Shown: piece by piece, positions 7,090 to 14,301 of the stretch
Layout: each line of letters begins with the position of its first letter
Position numbering within the stretch: position 1 is the first letter of the stretch
Assembly (NCBI GenBank): GCA_937967535.1
Contig: CALCMV010000325.1
Location: forward strand, 1-23,329
Origin: an uncultured Saprospiraceae bacterium
GTDB taxonomy: Bacteria > Bacteroidota > Bacteroidia > Chitinophagales > Saprospiraceae
Length of the DNA: 23,329 nt
Direction of reading: 5' to 3'
The notes under the pieces: generated by a model
Database searches by the model: none
The model's input: only the letters and a program-made list of their open reading frames with translations
Told to the model about the DNA's origin: nothing
Program-made: the position numbers and the translations under genes

Positions 7090-7392
7090 TTAAAACCCAA
7101 GTTGGTCGTAATGTTTGTAAATCCAATAGCCCACGTAGGCGAGTGTCGGAAACATCACGCCGCGCATGGCAGTATCCATATAGCGTTTTCTGAAAAATTG
7201 AAAGGGAATAATATTCGCACAAATGGCGATGGTCATGAGTAGTTTTTCGCTGAATTGAAATTTTTGACCGCGTGGCAAAGGAATTATATCCATATCGTAT
7301 ACAAAATCATTGATAATCAATAAGATAGCATAAAAAACGAAAGGTACGGCAAAACCCGTCAATATGCCGAAAAGTATGGAATCTCTATTCAT
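7090..7392 (-). CDS. Small conserved membrane protein between surE and lpxB
   Basis: This 100-residue protein has three likely membrane segments: about residues 5-30 (ILFGILTGFAVPFVFYAILL), 48-65 and 74-93. A short positively charged stretch (FRKRY) follows the second. I recognise no catalytic motif. Small membrane proteins of this kind often lie between surE and lpxB in Bacteroidota, and the layout here agrees. It starts 57 bases after the surE stop and ends 40 bases before the lpxB frame opens, all on one strand, so co-transcription is likely. A role in the envelope is a guess from location only. Confidence 0.8.
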   Translation of the reverse strand: MNRDSILFGILTGFAVPFVFYAILLIINDFVYDMDIIPLPRGQKFQFSEKLLMTIAICANIIPFQFFRKRYMDTAMRGVMFPTLAYVGYWIYKHYDQLGF

Positions 7393-7449
7393 TTGTTCTT
7401 TGTTTTGTGTTCGTCGTTCTATGTTTTGCGCCGCCGGGATTGAACAGCG

Positions 7450-8214
7450 TTATAGTTTACCTTTTAGTTTGTCAATTGCCTCATAAGCCGTCAGGTCGTG
7501 CTGCGACGGGACGACTGAAACATACCCGTTTTCCAATGCCCAAATATCTGTATCTGTGCCGGTATCGGGATTGACAAATTTGCCTGCGAGCCAGTAGTAT
7601 TCTCGCCCATGCGGGTCTTTGGCGTGGACAAATTCTTCGACCCAGTTGGCATTGGCTTGACGACAGATTTTGATGCCTTTTATCTCGGCTTCGGGTAGGT
7701 CAGGGATGTTGACATTGAGGAGTTTGGTCTTTTCCAAACCATTATCCAGCACATAACGCACCAATTGGCGGATATATTTTTTAGCAGGTTCAAAATTGGC
7801 ATCGTAGGCATAATCCAGCAGTGAAAAACCAATAGAATTAATGCCTTCGAGTGAGGCTTCCATCGCTGCCGATACTGTGCCGGAATAAATGATATTGATG
7901 GAGGCATTGGAGCCGTGATTGATGCCCGAAACACAAATATCTGCCGCACGATTTTCGAGTACGACATCCTTTGCCAATTTGACACAATCAACGGGCGTAC
8001 CGCTACATTCGTAGGCTTCAATGTCTTCAAATATATTGACTTTTCGGAGGCGTAGCGGGGCATTGAGCGTGAGGGCATGTCCCTGACCGGACTGTGGGCT
8101 GTCGGGGGCTACGACGACTACTTTTCCGAAATCTTTGACCGCTTCTACTAATGCGCGAATGCCCGGTGCGGTAATGCCATCATCGTTGGTGACTAATATG
8201 GTTGGTTTATTCAT
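7450..8214 (-). CDS. surE: 5'/3'-nucleotidase SurE
   Basis: SurE is a metal-dependent phosphatase acting on nucleoside monophosphates, linked in other bacteria to stationary-phase survival. The 254-residue protein carries the family metal site: N10-D11-D12-G in LVTNDDG, S42 in DSPQSGQGHALT and N99 in VSGINHGSN. CSGTPVDCVKLA and YSGTVSAAMEA follow at the expected places. The length is usual for the family. ATG at 8214 begins just before the first motif. It is the first gene of the leftward operon leading to lpxB. The gap upstream is AT-rich with no promoter I can defend. Confidence 0.96.
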   Translation of the reverse strand: MNKPTILVTNDDGITAPGIRALVEAVKDFGKVVVVAPDSPQSGQGHALTLNAPLRLRKVNIFEDIEAYECSGTPVDCVKLAKDVVLENRAADICVSGINHGSNASINIIYSGTVSAAMEASLEGINSIGFSLLDYAYDANFEPAKKYIRQLVRYVLDNGLEKTKLLNVNIPDLPEAEIKGIKICRQANANWVEEFVHAKDPHGREYYWLAGKFVNPDTGTDTDIWALENGYVSVVPSQHDLTAYEAIDKLKGKL

Positions 8215-8660
8215 AATTTAAGTTAGTAGGGTATTCAATAATTTTGTAAAAATAAGTATTAAATAATGTTTAATGCGAAATAGATGTTATTTTTATTCTT
8301 GCTTTTAAATTGAAAATTAAATTTTCTTGGATTTTTATTTCATTGAATATTAATTTTCGTAAAATAATATTTATAATTAATTTATTTTTAACAAGATTTA
8401 TAATTTAAAATAATTTAATACTCTACATGAGAAAATTTTAAAATCATAATGTAAGCCACGAATGCACTAATTTTTTTTACGAATTTATTGATAATTCCCT
8501 TGAAATAATTAGTGCATTCGTGGCAAAAATAAGTATTACATTATCAGAAATAATTTTTCTCATGTAGAGTAATGAAAAATTTTGAATGATAAAAAATGCT
8601 TAATTTAGCAAAATATTTCAATCAAAAATTCCAAATCAAAAATCATTCACTCATTTAAAG
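8215..8660. other. Gap between divergent surE and xerD
   Basis: This 446-base AT-rich gap has no open frame of note. It contains a 153-bp hairpin element (8419-8571) and, directly after it, a 35-base word (about 8571-8607, AATGAAAAATTTTGAATGAT and on) that recurs nearly unchanged at about 15883-15918. An ATTCACTCATT word lies 10 bases before the xerD ATG. Confidence 0.6.
8419..8571. repeat. 153-bp hairpin (MITE-like) element
   Basis: The outer 17 bases TACTCTACATGAGAAAA (8419-8435) and the matching end (8555-8571) are exact reverse complements. A second perfect 18-bp pair, GCCACGAATGCACTAATT, lies at 8455-8472 and 8507-8524. The stretches between them pair only in part. The structure is bounded and symmetrical, with no reading frame, as expected of a small non-autonomous element or a structured repeat. 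Confidence 0.7.
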
Positions 8661-9572
8661 ATGTGGCAATCTTACATCAAGGGTTTTCAAGACTATCTCA
8701 TGTTGGAGCGTTCTTTATCGGAAAATTCGATAGAAGCGTATTTGCGTGATGTAGGTAAATTTGTGGAATTTCTCGCACTCCGCGAATACGAATTGAATTA
8801 TAAAGAAATTGAACTTACACATTTACAAGAATTTATACATTATGTAAATGAATTAGGTTTGCACCCTCGCTCGCAGGCGCGTGTGATTTCAGGTTTGAAG
8901 GCGTTTTTCAAATATTTGATGGTGGAGGATTTGTTGGATGAAAGCCCGGCAGCACTCTTGGAAACTCCGCGATTGGACCGCAAAATCCCGCATGTACTCA
9001 CGCCCAATGAAATTAACCTGATAATCAGCACCTTACAATTCGAGAAAAATGAATACATCAAAATCAGAAATGTAGCGATGCTCGAAACCTTGTATGCCTG
9101 CGGCTTGCGCGTGAGTGAGTTGACGGGTCTGCGTATTTCCAATATGTACCTCGAAATTGGCTTCATCAAAATACTCGGAAAGGGCAATAAAGAGCGTCTC
9201 ATTCCCATCGGAGAAAGTGCGCGAGTAGCCATTCGCGCTTATCTCGACCATCATGATGGCAGACTCAGCCTCAAACGCATCTACCCGGAACACGCTGATA
9301 TTCTGTTTCTTAATCGGCGTGGCAAGCAACTGACGCGCGTGATGGTATTTACGATTGTGAAAAAATTAGCAGCTTTGGCAGGTATCAAAAAGAAGGTAAG
9401 TCCGCATACGTTTCGACATTCTTTTGCTACGCATTTGATTGAAGGCGGGGCAGATTTACGTGCGATTCAAGATATGTTGGGGCATGAATCCATCACGACT
9501 ACGGAGATTTATACACACCTTGATACAGATTTTTTAAGGGAGACAATTTTGCGGTTTCATCCACGAACATAG
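8661..9572 (+). CDS. xerD: Site-specific tyrosine recombinase, XerD type
   Basis: This 303-residue recombinase most likely resolves chromosome dimers at dif with its XerC partner. The N-terminal SAM-like core-binding domain covers residues 1 to about 90 (MWQSYIKGFQDYLMLERSLS). The catalytic domain shows R150 in CGLRVSEL, H249 and R252 in HTFRHSFATHL, H275 in LGHESITTT and the nucleophile Y284 in EIYTHLD. The catalytic lysine probably lies in the GKGNKERLIP beta hairpin. The length and N-terminus fit XerD better than a phage or transposon integrase, and no cargo lies beside it. The XerC/XerD split is not certain from sequence alone. Confidence 0.92.
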   Translation: MWQSYIKGFQDYLMLERSLSENSIEAYLRDVGKFVEFLALREYELNYKEIELTHLQEFIHYVNELGLHPRSQARVISGLKAFFKYLMVEDLLDESPAALLETPRLDRKIPHVLTPNEINLIISTLQFEKNEYIKIRNVAMLETLYACGLRVSELTGLRISNMYLEIGFIKILGKGNKERLIPIGESARVAIRAYLDHHDGRLSLKRIYPEHADILFLNRRGKQLTRVMVFTIVKKLAALAGIKKKVSPHTFRHSFATHLIEGGADLRAIQDMLGHESITTTEIYTHLDTDFLRETILRFHPRT

Positions 9573-9703
9573 CACAGATTTTTTTGAGCATAACGCTTTA
9601 GTAAGTGGAAGTACAAGTTTAAGAATAAGTTTAAGTTTAAATAAATAATTCATTTTCAATGAATTATCATAATTAAAAGTGTCGCTTAGTTCAGTCCAAC
9701 CAC

Positions 9704-9792
9704 TTAACGAGTAAATAATAACTTCACGATTTGGGCGGCTTCTTTTACCCTTATTTTCCTCCTTGAAAACAGTCATTTATCCCGATAAACTC
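9704..9792. repeat. Partial copy of the 165-bp hairpin element
   Basis: This stretch is about 80% identical by eye to 20878-20966, from TAACGA through GGCGGCTTCTTTT and GAAAACAGT to GATAAAC. The inverted second end seen in the other copy is missing, so this one is truncated. It lies between converging xerD and the anti-sigma gene. A 19-base palindrome (9818-9836, CAAACTGAT around a T) follows, but it lacks a T-run. Confidence 0.6.
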
Positions 9793-9864
9793 CTTCTTTG
9801 ATGCCTTGTCAAAACCACAAACTGATTATCAGTTTGAAAAATTTTAAACATGCTCTAACCTTTA

Positions 9865-11166
9865 TCACTCATCCACCCGCCTAAACATCCGTTTCTTTTT
9901 CCTCTTTTCCCTTGCAGTTTGTTTTTTTGATTTTTCGATGGTGATGGAATAGGCATTTTGAGTATCCTTCTTTAGAGTGATTTGTTCGTTTGATTCGTTT
10001 TTATTTTTGAATGTGGCGGTGCTGTCGTCGTATTTTTTCAATTCAAATTGCCCCTCTACCAATTGCCCGTTGACCATAAAAAAAGTCTGTGCATTGGACT
10101 GTACAATCTTCATGGATTGCGTGTATGTTGTATCTACATCCACCACAAAATAGCCCTTTCCTTCAAGGATATTGGGGGCGATACGTTGCCATTCTTCAAA
10201 AGAATTATCGTCCTCATCTGTCCATTTGCCGAGTAGCCAATCGAAGCGGTCAAGTTCGGGTTCGGCGGGGGCAGCCGGACTAGGGATGCTTTCATTTTTG
10301 GTATCTTTTGTGGCTGTCATTTTATCTGCGGAGCGTCTTGCTCTGCGTTTCTTTTTCGTTTCTCTTGTAGCTTGTTCTTTCAGTACTATAATTTCCTCCG
10401 CTTCTGCTTCAACATCATATTGAGGAGCAATTTCCGCATCATTCACATCAGTATTTATGCTATAACCTGACGTTGTACTTATAGTAGTTGGCATAGTAGG
10501 AGTAGTTGGTGCAACTACAACGGCTTGATTGGCAGCAACTTCGTCGGTTATTATTTTGTCTGAATCATCTTCTTTTTCAGTTGCATTATCTGTAACTATA
10601 ATGTCTTTTTCTGCAAATTTCTGAATTATTTTTTCTTCAACAATCGGCTCAACATCCGCCTGTACCATCATGTCAGTGGTCGTGATTGAGGGAGCATCTG
10701 CTTGAGGCTTGGGTTTTGCTGCTTGCGGGCGGATAGATTTCGAAGGAGATATATTGGTCGTTTTTTCTCTCAGTTTATTTTCTGCCAATGCGGGGCGCGT
10801 ATTCATGCGTGTATTGGAAACTTCGGTCAAATATTGCACCTTTTCCCGATGTGACATCAGAATCGGACGCGCAGGGGCAGGGGCATCGCTCGCAATAATT
10901 TCGCTGGCGAGTTCTGTATTCGGAAACAAGATAGCCGTTTTATTGGCACTAACGAGCGGATTGATGAAGGTCCATAAACCAATCATTGACACCGCAATCA
11001 GCACCGCAGCCGCTACCGCCAGCCGCCGCCATAGGAGTGGCTTACGGGCGAGTTCGCGTTTTTCCAAGCGCACTTCGAGCCTTTCCCAAGCCATAGGCGA
11101 GGGCATCTCATCCAGTTTGTGCTGGTTGTCCCTGAATAAATTTTCTATTTTTTTATCTTCTATCAT
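9865..11166 (-). CDS. Probable membrane anti-sigma factor with C-terminal DUF6265-like domain
   Basis: This 433-residue protein probably holds the ECF sigma factor encoded upstream and releases it on an envelope signal. Residues 1-48 are cytoplasmic and charged, with PSPMAWERLEVRLEKREL typical of Bacteroidota anti-sigma factors that lack a zinc motif. A single membrane helix spans about 49-68. Residues 70-307 are a disordered Ala/Thr/Glu/Pro-rich periplasmic spacer with a basic cluster (KKKRRARRSADK). Residues about 308-415 (FDWLLGKWTDEDD, EEWQRIAPNILEGKGYFV) look like DUF6265, a small beta-barrel domain. The last 25 residues are strongly basic. The sigma gene ends 246 bases upstream on the same strand. 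Both the anti-sigma role and the domain name rest on pattern recognition. Confidence 0.7.
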   Translation of the reverse strand: MIEDKKIENLFRDNQHKLDEMPSPMAWERLEVRLEKRELARKPLLWRRLAVAAAVLIAVSMIGLWTFINPLVSANKTAILFPNTELASEIIASDAPAPARPILMSHREKVQYLTEVSNTRMNTRPALAENKLREKTTNISPSKSIRPQAAKPKPQADAPSITTTDMMVQADVEPIVEEKIIQKFAEKDIIVTDNATEKEDDSDKIITDEVAANQAVVVAPTTPTMPTTISTTSGYSINTDVNDAEIAPQYDVEAEAEEIIVLKEQATRETKKKRRARRSADKMTATKDTKNESIPSPAAPAEPELDRFDWLLGKWTDEDDNSFEEWQRIAPNILEGKGYFVVDVDTTYTQSMKIVQSNAQTFFMVNGQLVEGQFELKKYDDSTATFKNKNESNEQITLKKDTQNAYSITIEKSKKQTAREKRKKKRMFRRVDE

Positions 11167-11412
11167 GGTCTATTGACCTTTTTTTCGTTTGTGTTTTTAT
11201 ACGGTAGATGGTTGACGGTACTGACGCGGGGTAATGCCGTAATCCGTTGACTCGTTATTTGTTTTTTAACTAATTAATAATCAACAATTTACTATAATTT
11301 TTAATTATCAATGAATTACGAATTAAACCGGTAGTACGCAGTTTTTTTTATGTTTTTTGGGTAAAATATTATTTTCTAATAAACTCGTCAATTCATCAAC
11401 TCGTCAACTCCA

Positions 11413-11955
11413 TCACGCAGAAAGTTCGTTTCTACCTTCAATATTTTCAATTAATGTTCGGAGTCGTTTTTTTGCCAGTATTAATTGTGATTTTGAGGTG
11501 TTAATGCTGATGCCCATGATGTCGGCAATTTCACGATGTTTGTATCCTTCAATGACATACAAATTAAATACCGTTCTGTAACCAACGGGCAATTTATTCA
11601 ACAAATTTAGAATATCTTCTGCTGCGAGTTCGTCTTCAATACTAATGCCCGTTTGCACTTCAATATTACTAACCTCTACGGTGAGTTGAAAGTTGTGTCT
11701 TTTCCGCAAAAACATCAATGATTGATTGACCACAATCCGCCGAACCCAACCCTCAAAACTACCTTGCCCTCTAAATTTGTCAATATTGTCATATACTTTA
11801 AAAAAACCTTCAATCAATACATCTTCTGCATCTTCCCGACTACGCACATACCGCTTGCAGACCCCAAACATTTTGGGCGCAAAACGCTCATACAGCATTT
11901 TCTGTGCGAGGCGATCGCCCCGTCTACAACCTTTTATAAGTTCTGCTTCGGTCAA
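11413..11955 (-). CDS. ECF RNA polymerase sigma factor
   Basis: This 180-residue sigma-70 family protein of the extracytoplasmic group directs RNA polymerase to stress or envelope promoters. Region 2 covers about residues 5-75 (LYERFAPKMFGVCKRYVRSREDAEDVLIEGFFKVY, then GWVRRIVVNQSLMFLRK). Region 4 covers about 125-175 (LPVGYRTVFNLYVIEGYKHR, then EIADIMGISINTSKSQL). The start is a TTG at 11955: a TAG lies two codons upstream and the first internal ATG (codon 20) would cut into region 2. A -7 element (12047-12054) lies upstream. The next gene on the strand is a membrane protein with an anti-sigma-like N-terminus, so the two probably work as a pair. Confidence 0.92.
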   Translation of the reverse strand: MTEAELIKGCRRGDRLAQKMLYERFAPKMFGVCKRYVRSREDAEDVLIEGFFKVYDNIDKFRGQGSFEGWVRRIVVNQSLMFLRKRHNFQLTVEVSNIEVQTGISIEDELAAEDILNLLNKLPVGYRTVFNLYVIEGYKHREIADIMGISINTSKSQLILAKKRLRTLIENIEGRNELSA

Positions 11956-12046
11956 ATGCTAAGATTTATATCAGTCCAAGATTAAGCTTAAAGCCTCTTA
12001 ATCAAGGACTTGCATAGTTCTAAATTGTATTTTATGACATTATCTA

Positions 12047-12054
12047 CAAATTTA
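12047..12054 (-). promoter_or_regulatory. -7 promoter element for the sigma factor gene
   Basis: On the - strand this reads TAAATTTG, a match to TAnnTTTG, 92 bases before the TTG start. No TTG -33 element is evident, so it may use another sigma factor or be chance in AT-rich DNA. Confidence 0.35.
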
Positions 12055-12151
12055 ATGTTTTTTTTTATGTTTCTCTACTTTTTTAGATGCGTAATTGGTG
12101 GGTTTTGGTGGGTGGTGGGTGATTTTTTTTGAAATTTAAATGAAAAAAGGG

Positions 12152-12371
12152 TCTTTGACAATTTTTGCAAATTCCAAATTAACGAGATAGAACACGGATT
12201 TGTCGGATTACACAGATTACGCGGATTTTTCTTTTTTAAATAAATATAATTATAAATTGTTTTAATTTGATTTTTAATTATTTTTAAATTAAAAATATTC
12301 TAAAAAATCTGTGTCATCCGCATAATCCGCTAAATCCGTGTTCTATTACCTTGTGCAAAAATCGTCAAAGA
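12152..12371. repeat. 220-bp inverted repeat with modular arms
   Basis: The outer arms TCTTTGACAATTTTTGC (12152-12168) and its partner (12355-12371) pair at 16 of 17 positions. Inner arms TAGAACACGGATTT (12188-12201) and 12332-12345 pair perfectly. Further in, the words CGGATTA and ACACAGAT occur on both sides but in a different order, so pairing is broken there. The loop is very AT-rich. There is no open frame. Confidence 0.7.
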
Positions 12372-12375
12372 GAAC

Positions 12376-12420
12376 CAAAAAAAGGCAGTCCATACATTAA
12401 TTATGTACCGGACTACCTTA
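12376..12420 (-). terminator. Intrinsic terminator for the leftward cell-wall hydrolase gene
   Basis: On the - strand, AAGGTAGTCCGGTACAT pairs with ATGTATGGACTGCCTT around a short AT loop and is followed by seven T. It begins about 50 bases after the stop at 12471. The stem has one bulge and one mismatch. Confidence 0.75.
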
Positions 12421-12470
12421 CTTATTTGCTAAAAAAAAATCGTAAATATCTAAGTTCTCACAGCTAAAAA

Positions 12471-13304
12471 TTATCGTGCATCCAATTTATATAATTCATA
12501 CAATTCGATAGTCGAAATCAACTTATCGGCATAAGCGGGGTCGGTGGCATAGCCGTGTGCTTTCAGACCTCGCGCCCATGCTTTATAATCGTCGCGGTGG
12601 AGTAAGAGGTCTTTATATTTACCTTCTGCGAGAAATTTGCTGTGGTCGCGCCAGCTTTCCCATGCCGTACCGTATTTTCGGAAAAAATCTTTGTGGTGGT
12701 CATCAGAAAAATTAGCGCAATGTCCTTTTACACATTTTTTTGAGAAACATTTGATACCGAAGTGATTGTTATTTTTTCCGGCTAATTTGCTGTTCCCTGC
12801 GCCGCTTTCTAAGAGTGCCTGTGCCATTTTGATGCTCGCCGGAATACCAAATTTGGTCATTTCCGCTACTGCTACATCTTCAAATCGCTTGATATAAGCA
12901 AGGTGTTTTTCGTCTTGCAAAGCACGTCGTTTGGCGGCTTCACTTTCTACGATTCCGGGCGCAACTTCCTGATTCACAACAGGTATTGCTTTGTAATCGC
13001 TATCAGTGATTGCGCTCTGCTGTGCGGCTCTTATCGGTGCTTGGAGCGACAAATTGAAATTCATATCTCGCGTGAGTAATACGTAGGCGAGTATACCCAA
13101 CAAAGCTACCCGCACCCAAGGGAATCGCCATCCTTTGGTTTTTTTCTTGATTTTCAGGCGTATAGCATCATAAAAGCCTTTTATTTTTCCCAATACAAAA
13201 TCTGCTAAGGCGCTCAATAATTCGCCTATATCAATAGTTCGACGCTGAAGTTTTGGTAATTGCGTCCCCCTTTTTACGATTTGATTTTTTTTAACGGCAC
13301 TCAT
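12471..13304 (-). CDS. Membrane-anchored glucosaminidase (GH73-like)
   Basis: This 277-residue protein is a likely peptidoglycan N-acetylglucosaminidase. Residues 1-62 are basic and cytoplasmic, a single helix spans about 63-78 (WVRVALLGILAYVLL), and the rest should face the periplasm. The catalytic domain covers about 135-277. Its general acid is E166 in AQALLESGAGNSKLAG, followed by NNHFGIKC, FRKYGTAWESWRDHS and a C-terminal ARGLKAHGYATDPAYADKL, all standard for the family of FlgJ and LytG. C186, C191 and C196 form a Cys-rich insertion seen in many Bacteroidota members. The anchor has no lipobox, so this is a signal-anchor protein. It is divergent from the S24 repressor gene across 215 bases. 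Confidence 0.9.
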   Translation of the reverse strand: MSAVKKNQIVKRGTQLPKLQRRTIDIGELLSALADFVLGKIKGFYDAIRLKIKKKTKGWRFPWVRVALLGILAYVLLTRDMNFNLSLQAPIRAAQQSAITDSDYKAIPVVNQEVAPGIVESEAAKRRALQDEKHLAYIKRFEDVAVAEMTKFGIPASIKMAQALLESGAGNSKLAGKNNNHFGIKCFSKKCVKGHCANFSDDHHKDFFRKYGTAWESWRDHSKFLAEGKYKDLLLHRDDYKAWARGLKAHGYATDPAYADKLISTIELYELYKLDAR

Positions 13305-13346
13305 AATTCAAATTTTTTGTATCGAACCAACCAATATTATTGTATA

Positions 13347-13427
13347 TTGGACAAATTTGTGTCAAATTTTTTTTGTTCTTTGAAAAACTTTTTGTACATT
13401 TACATCACAATTTACAACAATGATGTA
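13347..13427. promoter_or_regulatory. Possible operators between the divergent hydrolase and repressor genes
   Basis: Two symmetrical sites lie in this gap. One is TTGGACAAATTTGTGTCAA (13347-13365) with the perfect core ACAAATTTGT. The other is TACATCA, 13 bases, TGATGTA (13401-13407 and 13421-13427). A repressor of the LexA/CI type binds as a dimer to such sites, so autoregulation is plausible. The assignment is inference. Confidence 0.3.
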
Positions 13428-13519
13428 GTTTGTTTTTATATCATAATGCAATTTTAAAACAAAAAGTTTTAAAAATCAAATTTTTGGGCAATTTTTTCAA
13501 AACAAAAATTTTCAATTTT

Positions 13520-14227
13520 ATGTCAAATTTCGTCGAAAACACTGTAAACCAAAAGTTTAGAGAGGTTTACCACTATTTGGAAAAAAATAATCTTATTAAA
13601 GGAAAATCAGATATTGCCAAGCATTTAGATACCTATAATCACGTTATCAACAGCATCCTGAAAGGCAAGCGCAATATTACGGTAGACCAACTCAATAAAT
13701 TGGTAGAAAAATACAGTATCAATGCCAATTATGTTTTTGGATGTAGCGACGAAATGTTGGCAGGGCATGGTGATGTGCCGGCGCATTTGTTGAGCGAATT
13801 GGGTTTTGAAGGACGCAGAAATATTACGCTTGTGCCAAATAGAGCCGTTGCGGGATATGCGATGGAACGCGACAATTCGGAGTATATCAGTTCTTTGCAA
13901 AAGTTTTCGATTCCGGGCTATGCAGGACAGATGACGGCTTTTGAGATTAGCGGAGATAGTATGTACCCAACTATTACAAATGGCGATATTGTGGTATGTG
14001 AACCACTTGAACGCGGCACACCCTTACGCGACAATAATGTATATGTCGTAGTGACAGATGTGGTCGTTGCCAAGCGCATCCAACAAATTAAAACGAATGA
14101 CCGAGTGACACAACTCCGTCTGATTTCGGATAATAATGTGATGTATCAACCTTATAATGTTGATTTAGAAGAGATTACGCAGATTCTGCGTGTAAAATGT
14201 CGCTTGACTCAATCGGGTATCAATTGA
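13520..14227 (+). CDS. LexA/CI-like transcriptional repressor with S24 peptidase domain
   Basis: This 235-residue regulator has an N-terminal helix-turn-helix domain (about residues 8-75; KGKSDIAKHLDTYNHVINSILKG) and a C-terminal S24 protease domain (about 105-230). All self-cleavage parts are present: the Ala111-Gly112 bond in NRAVAGY, S147 in SGDSMYP and K185 in VVAKRI. Such repressors can cut themselves when cells suffer DNA damage or another signal. I place the start at the ATG at 13520. The frame is open back to 13430, but those 30 residues are AT-rich, low-complexity translation and precede the HTH for no reason. No phage genes are near, so this looks like a chromosomal regulator. Its targets are unknown. 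Confidence 0.88.
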   Translation: MSNFVENTVNQKFREVYHYLEKNNLIKGKSDIAKHLDTYNHVINSILKGKRNITVDQLNKLVEKYSINANYVFGCSDEMLAGHGDVPAHLLSELGFEGRRNITLVPNRAVAGYAMERDNSEYISSLQKFSIPGYAGQMTAFEISGDSMYPTITNGDIVVCEPLERGTPLRDNNVYVVVTDVVVAKRIQQIKTNDRVTQLRLISDNNVMYQPYNVDLEEITQILRVKCRLTQSGIN

Positions 14228-14236
14228 TAAAATCCC

Positions 14237-14300
14237 AAATTCCAAGCACCAAATTCCAATTTTGTATGAATTGATTTTTGGAATTTGGTGCTTGGAATTT
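14237..14300. terminator. Perfect 23-bp inverted repeat between converging genes
   Basis: The bases at 14237-14259 (AAATTCCAAGCACC and on) are the exact reverse complement of 14278-14300, with an 18-base loop. The hairpin fills the gap between the repressor stop (14227) and the lysC stop (14302). It lacks a clean T-run on either side, but its position and strength suggest a shared terminator or transcript-end stem. Confidence 0.6.
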
Positions 14301-14301
14301 C

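Larger units (their letters stand above)
11956..12470. other. Gap holding a promoter element, a large hairpin and a terminator
   Basis: This 515-base gap has no gene. It contains a -7 element for the sigma gene (12047-12054), a 220-bp inverted repeat (12152-12371), and a terminator for the leftward hydrolase gene (12376-12420). Confidence 0.6.

Noticed and set aside
9534..9776. 80-codon - strand open frame between xerD and the anti-sigma gene
   Set aside because: Its first part is the repeat shared with 20878-20966, where the start codon is absent, and its end runs antisense into xerD. I treat it as repeat DNA, noting the shared frame as a finding.
9818..9836. 19-base palindrome as a terminator for xerD or the anti-sigma gene
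   Set aside because: The symmetry is good, but neither strand has a T-run after the stem, so I do not call it a terminator.
13430..13519. Longer N-terminus for the S24 repressor
   Set aside because: The extra 30 residues are low-complexity translation of AT-rich leader DNA, and the HTH domain begins normally from the ATG at 13520.
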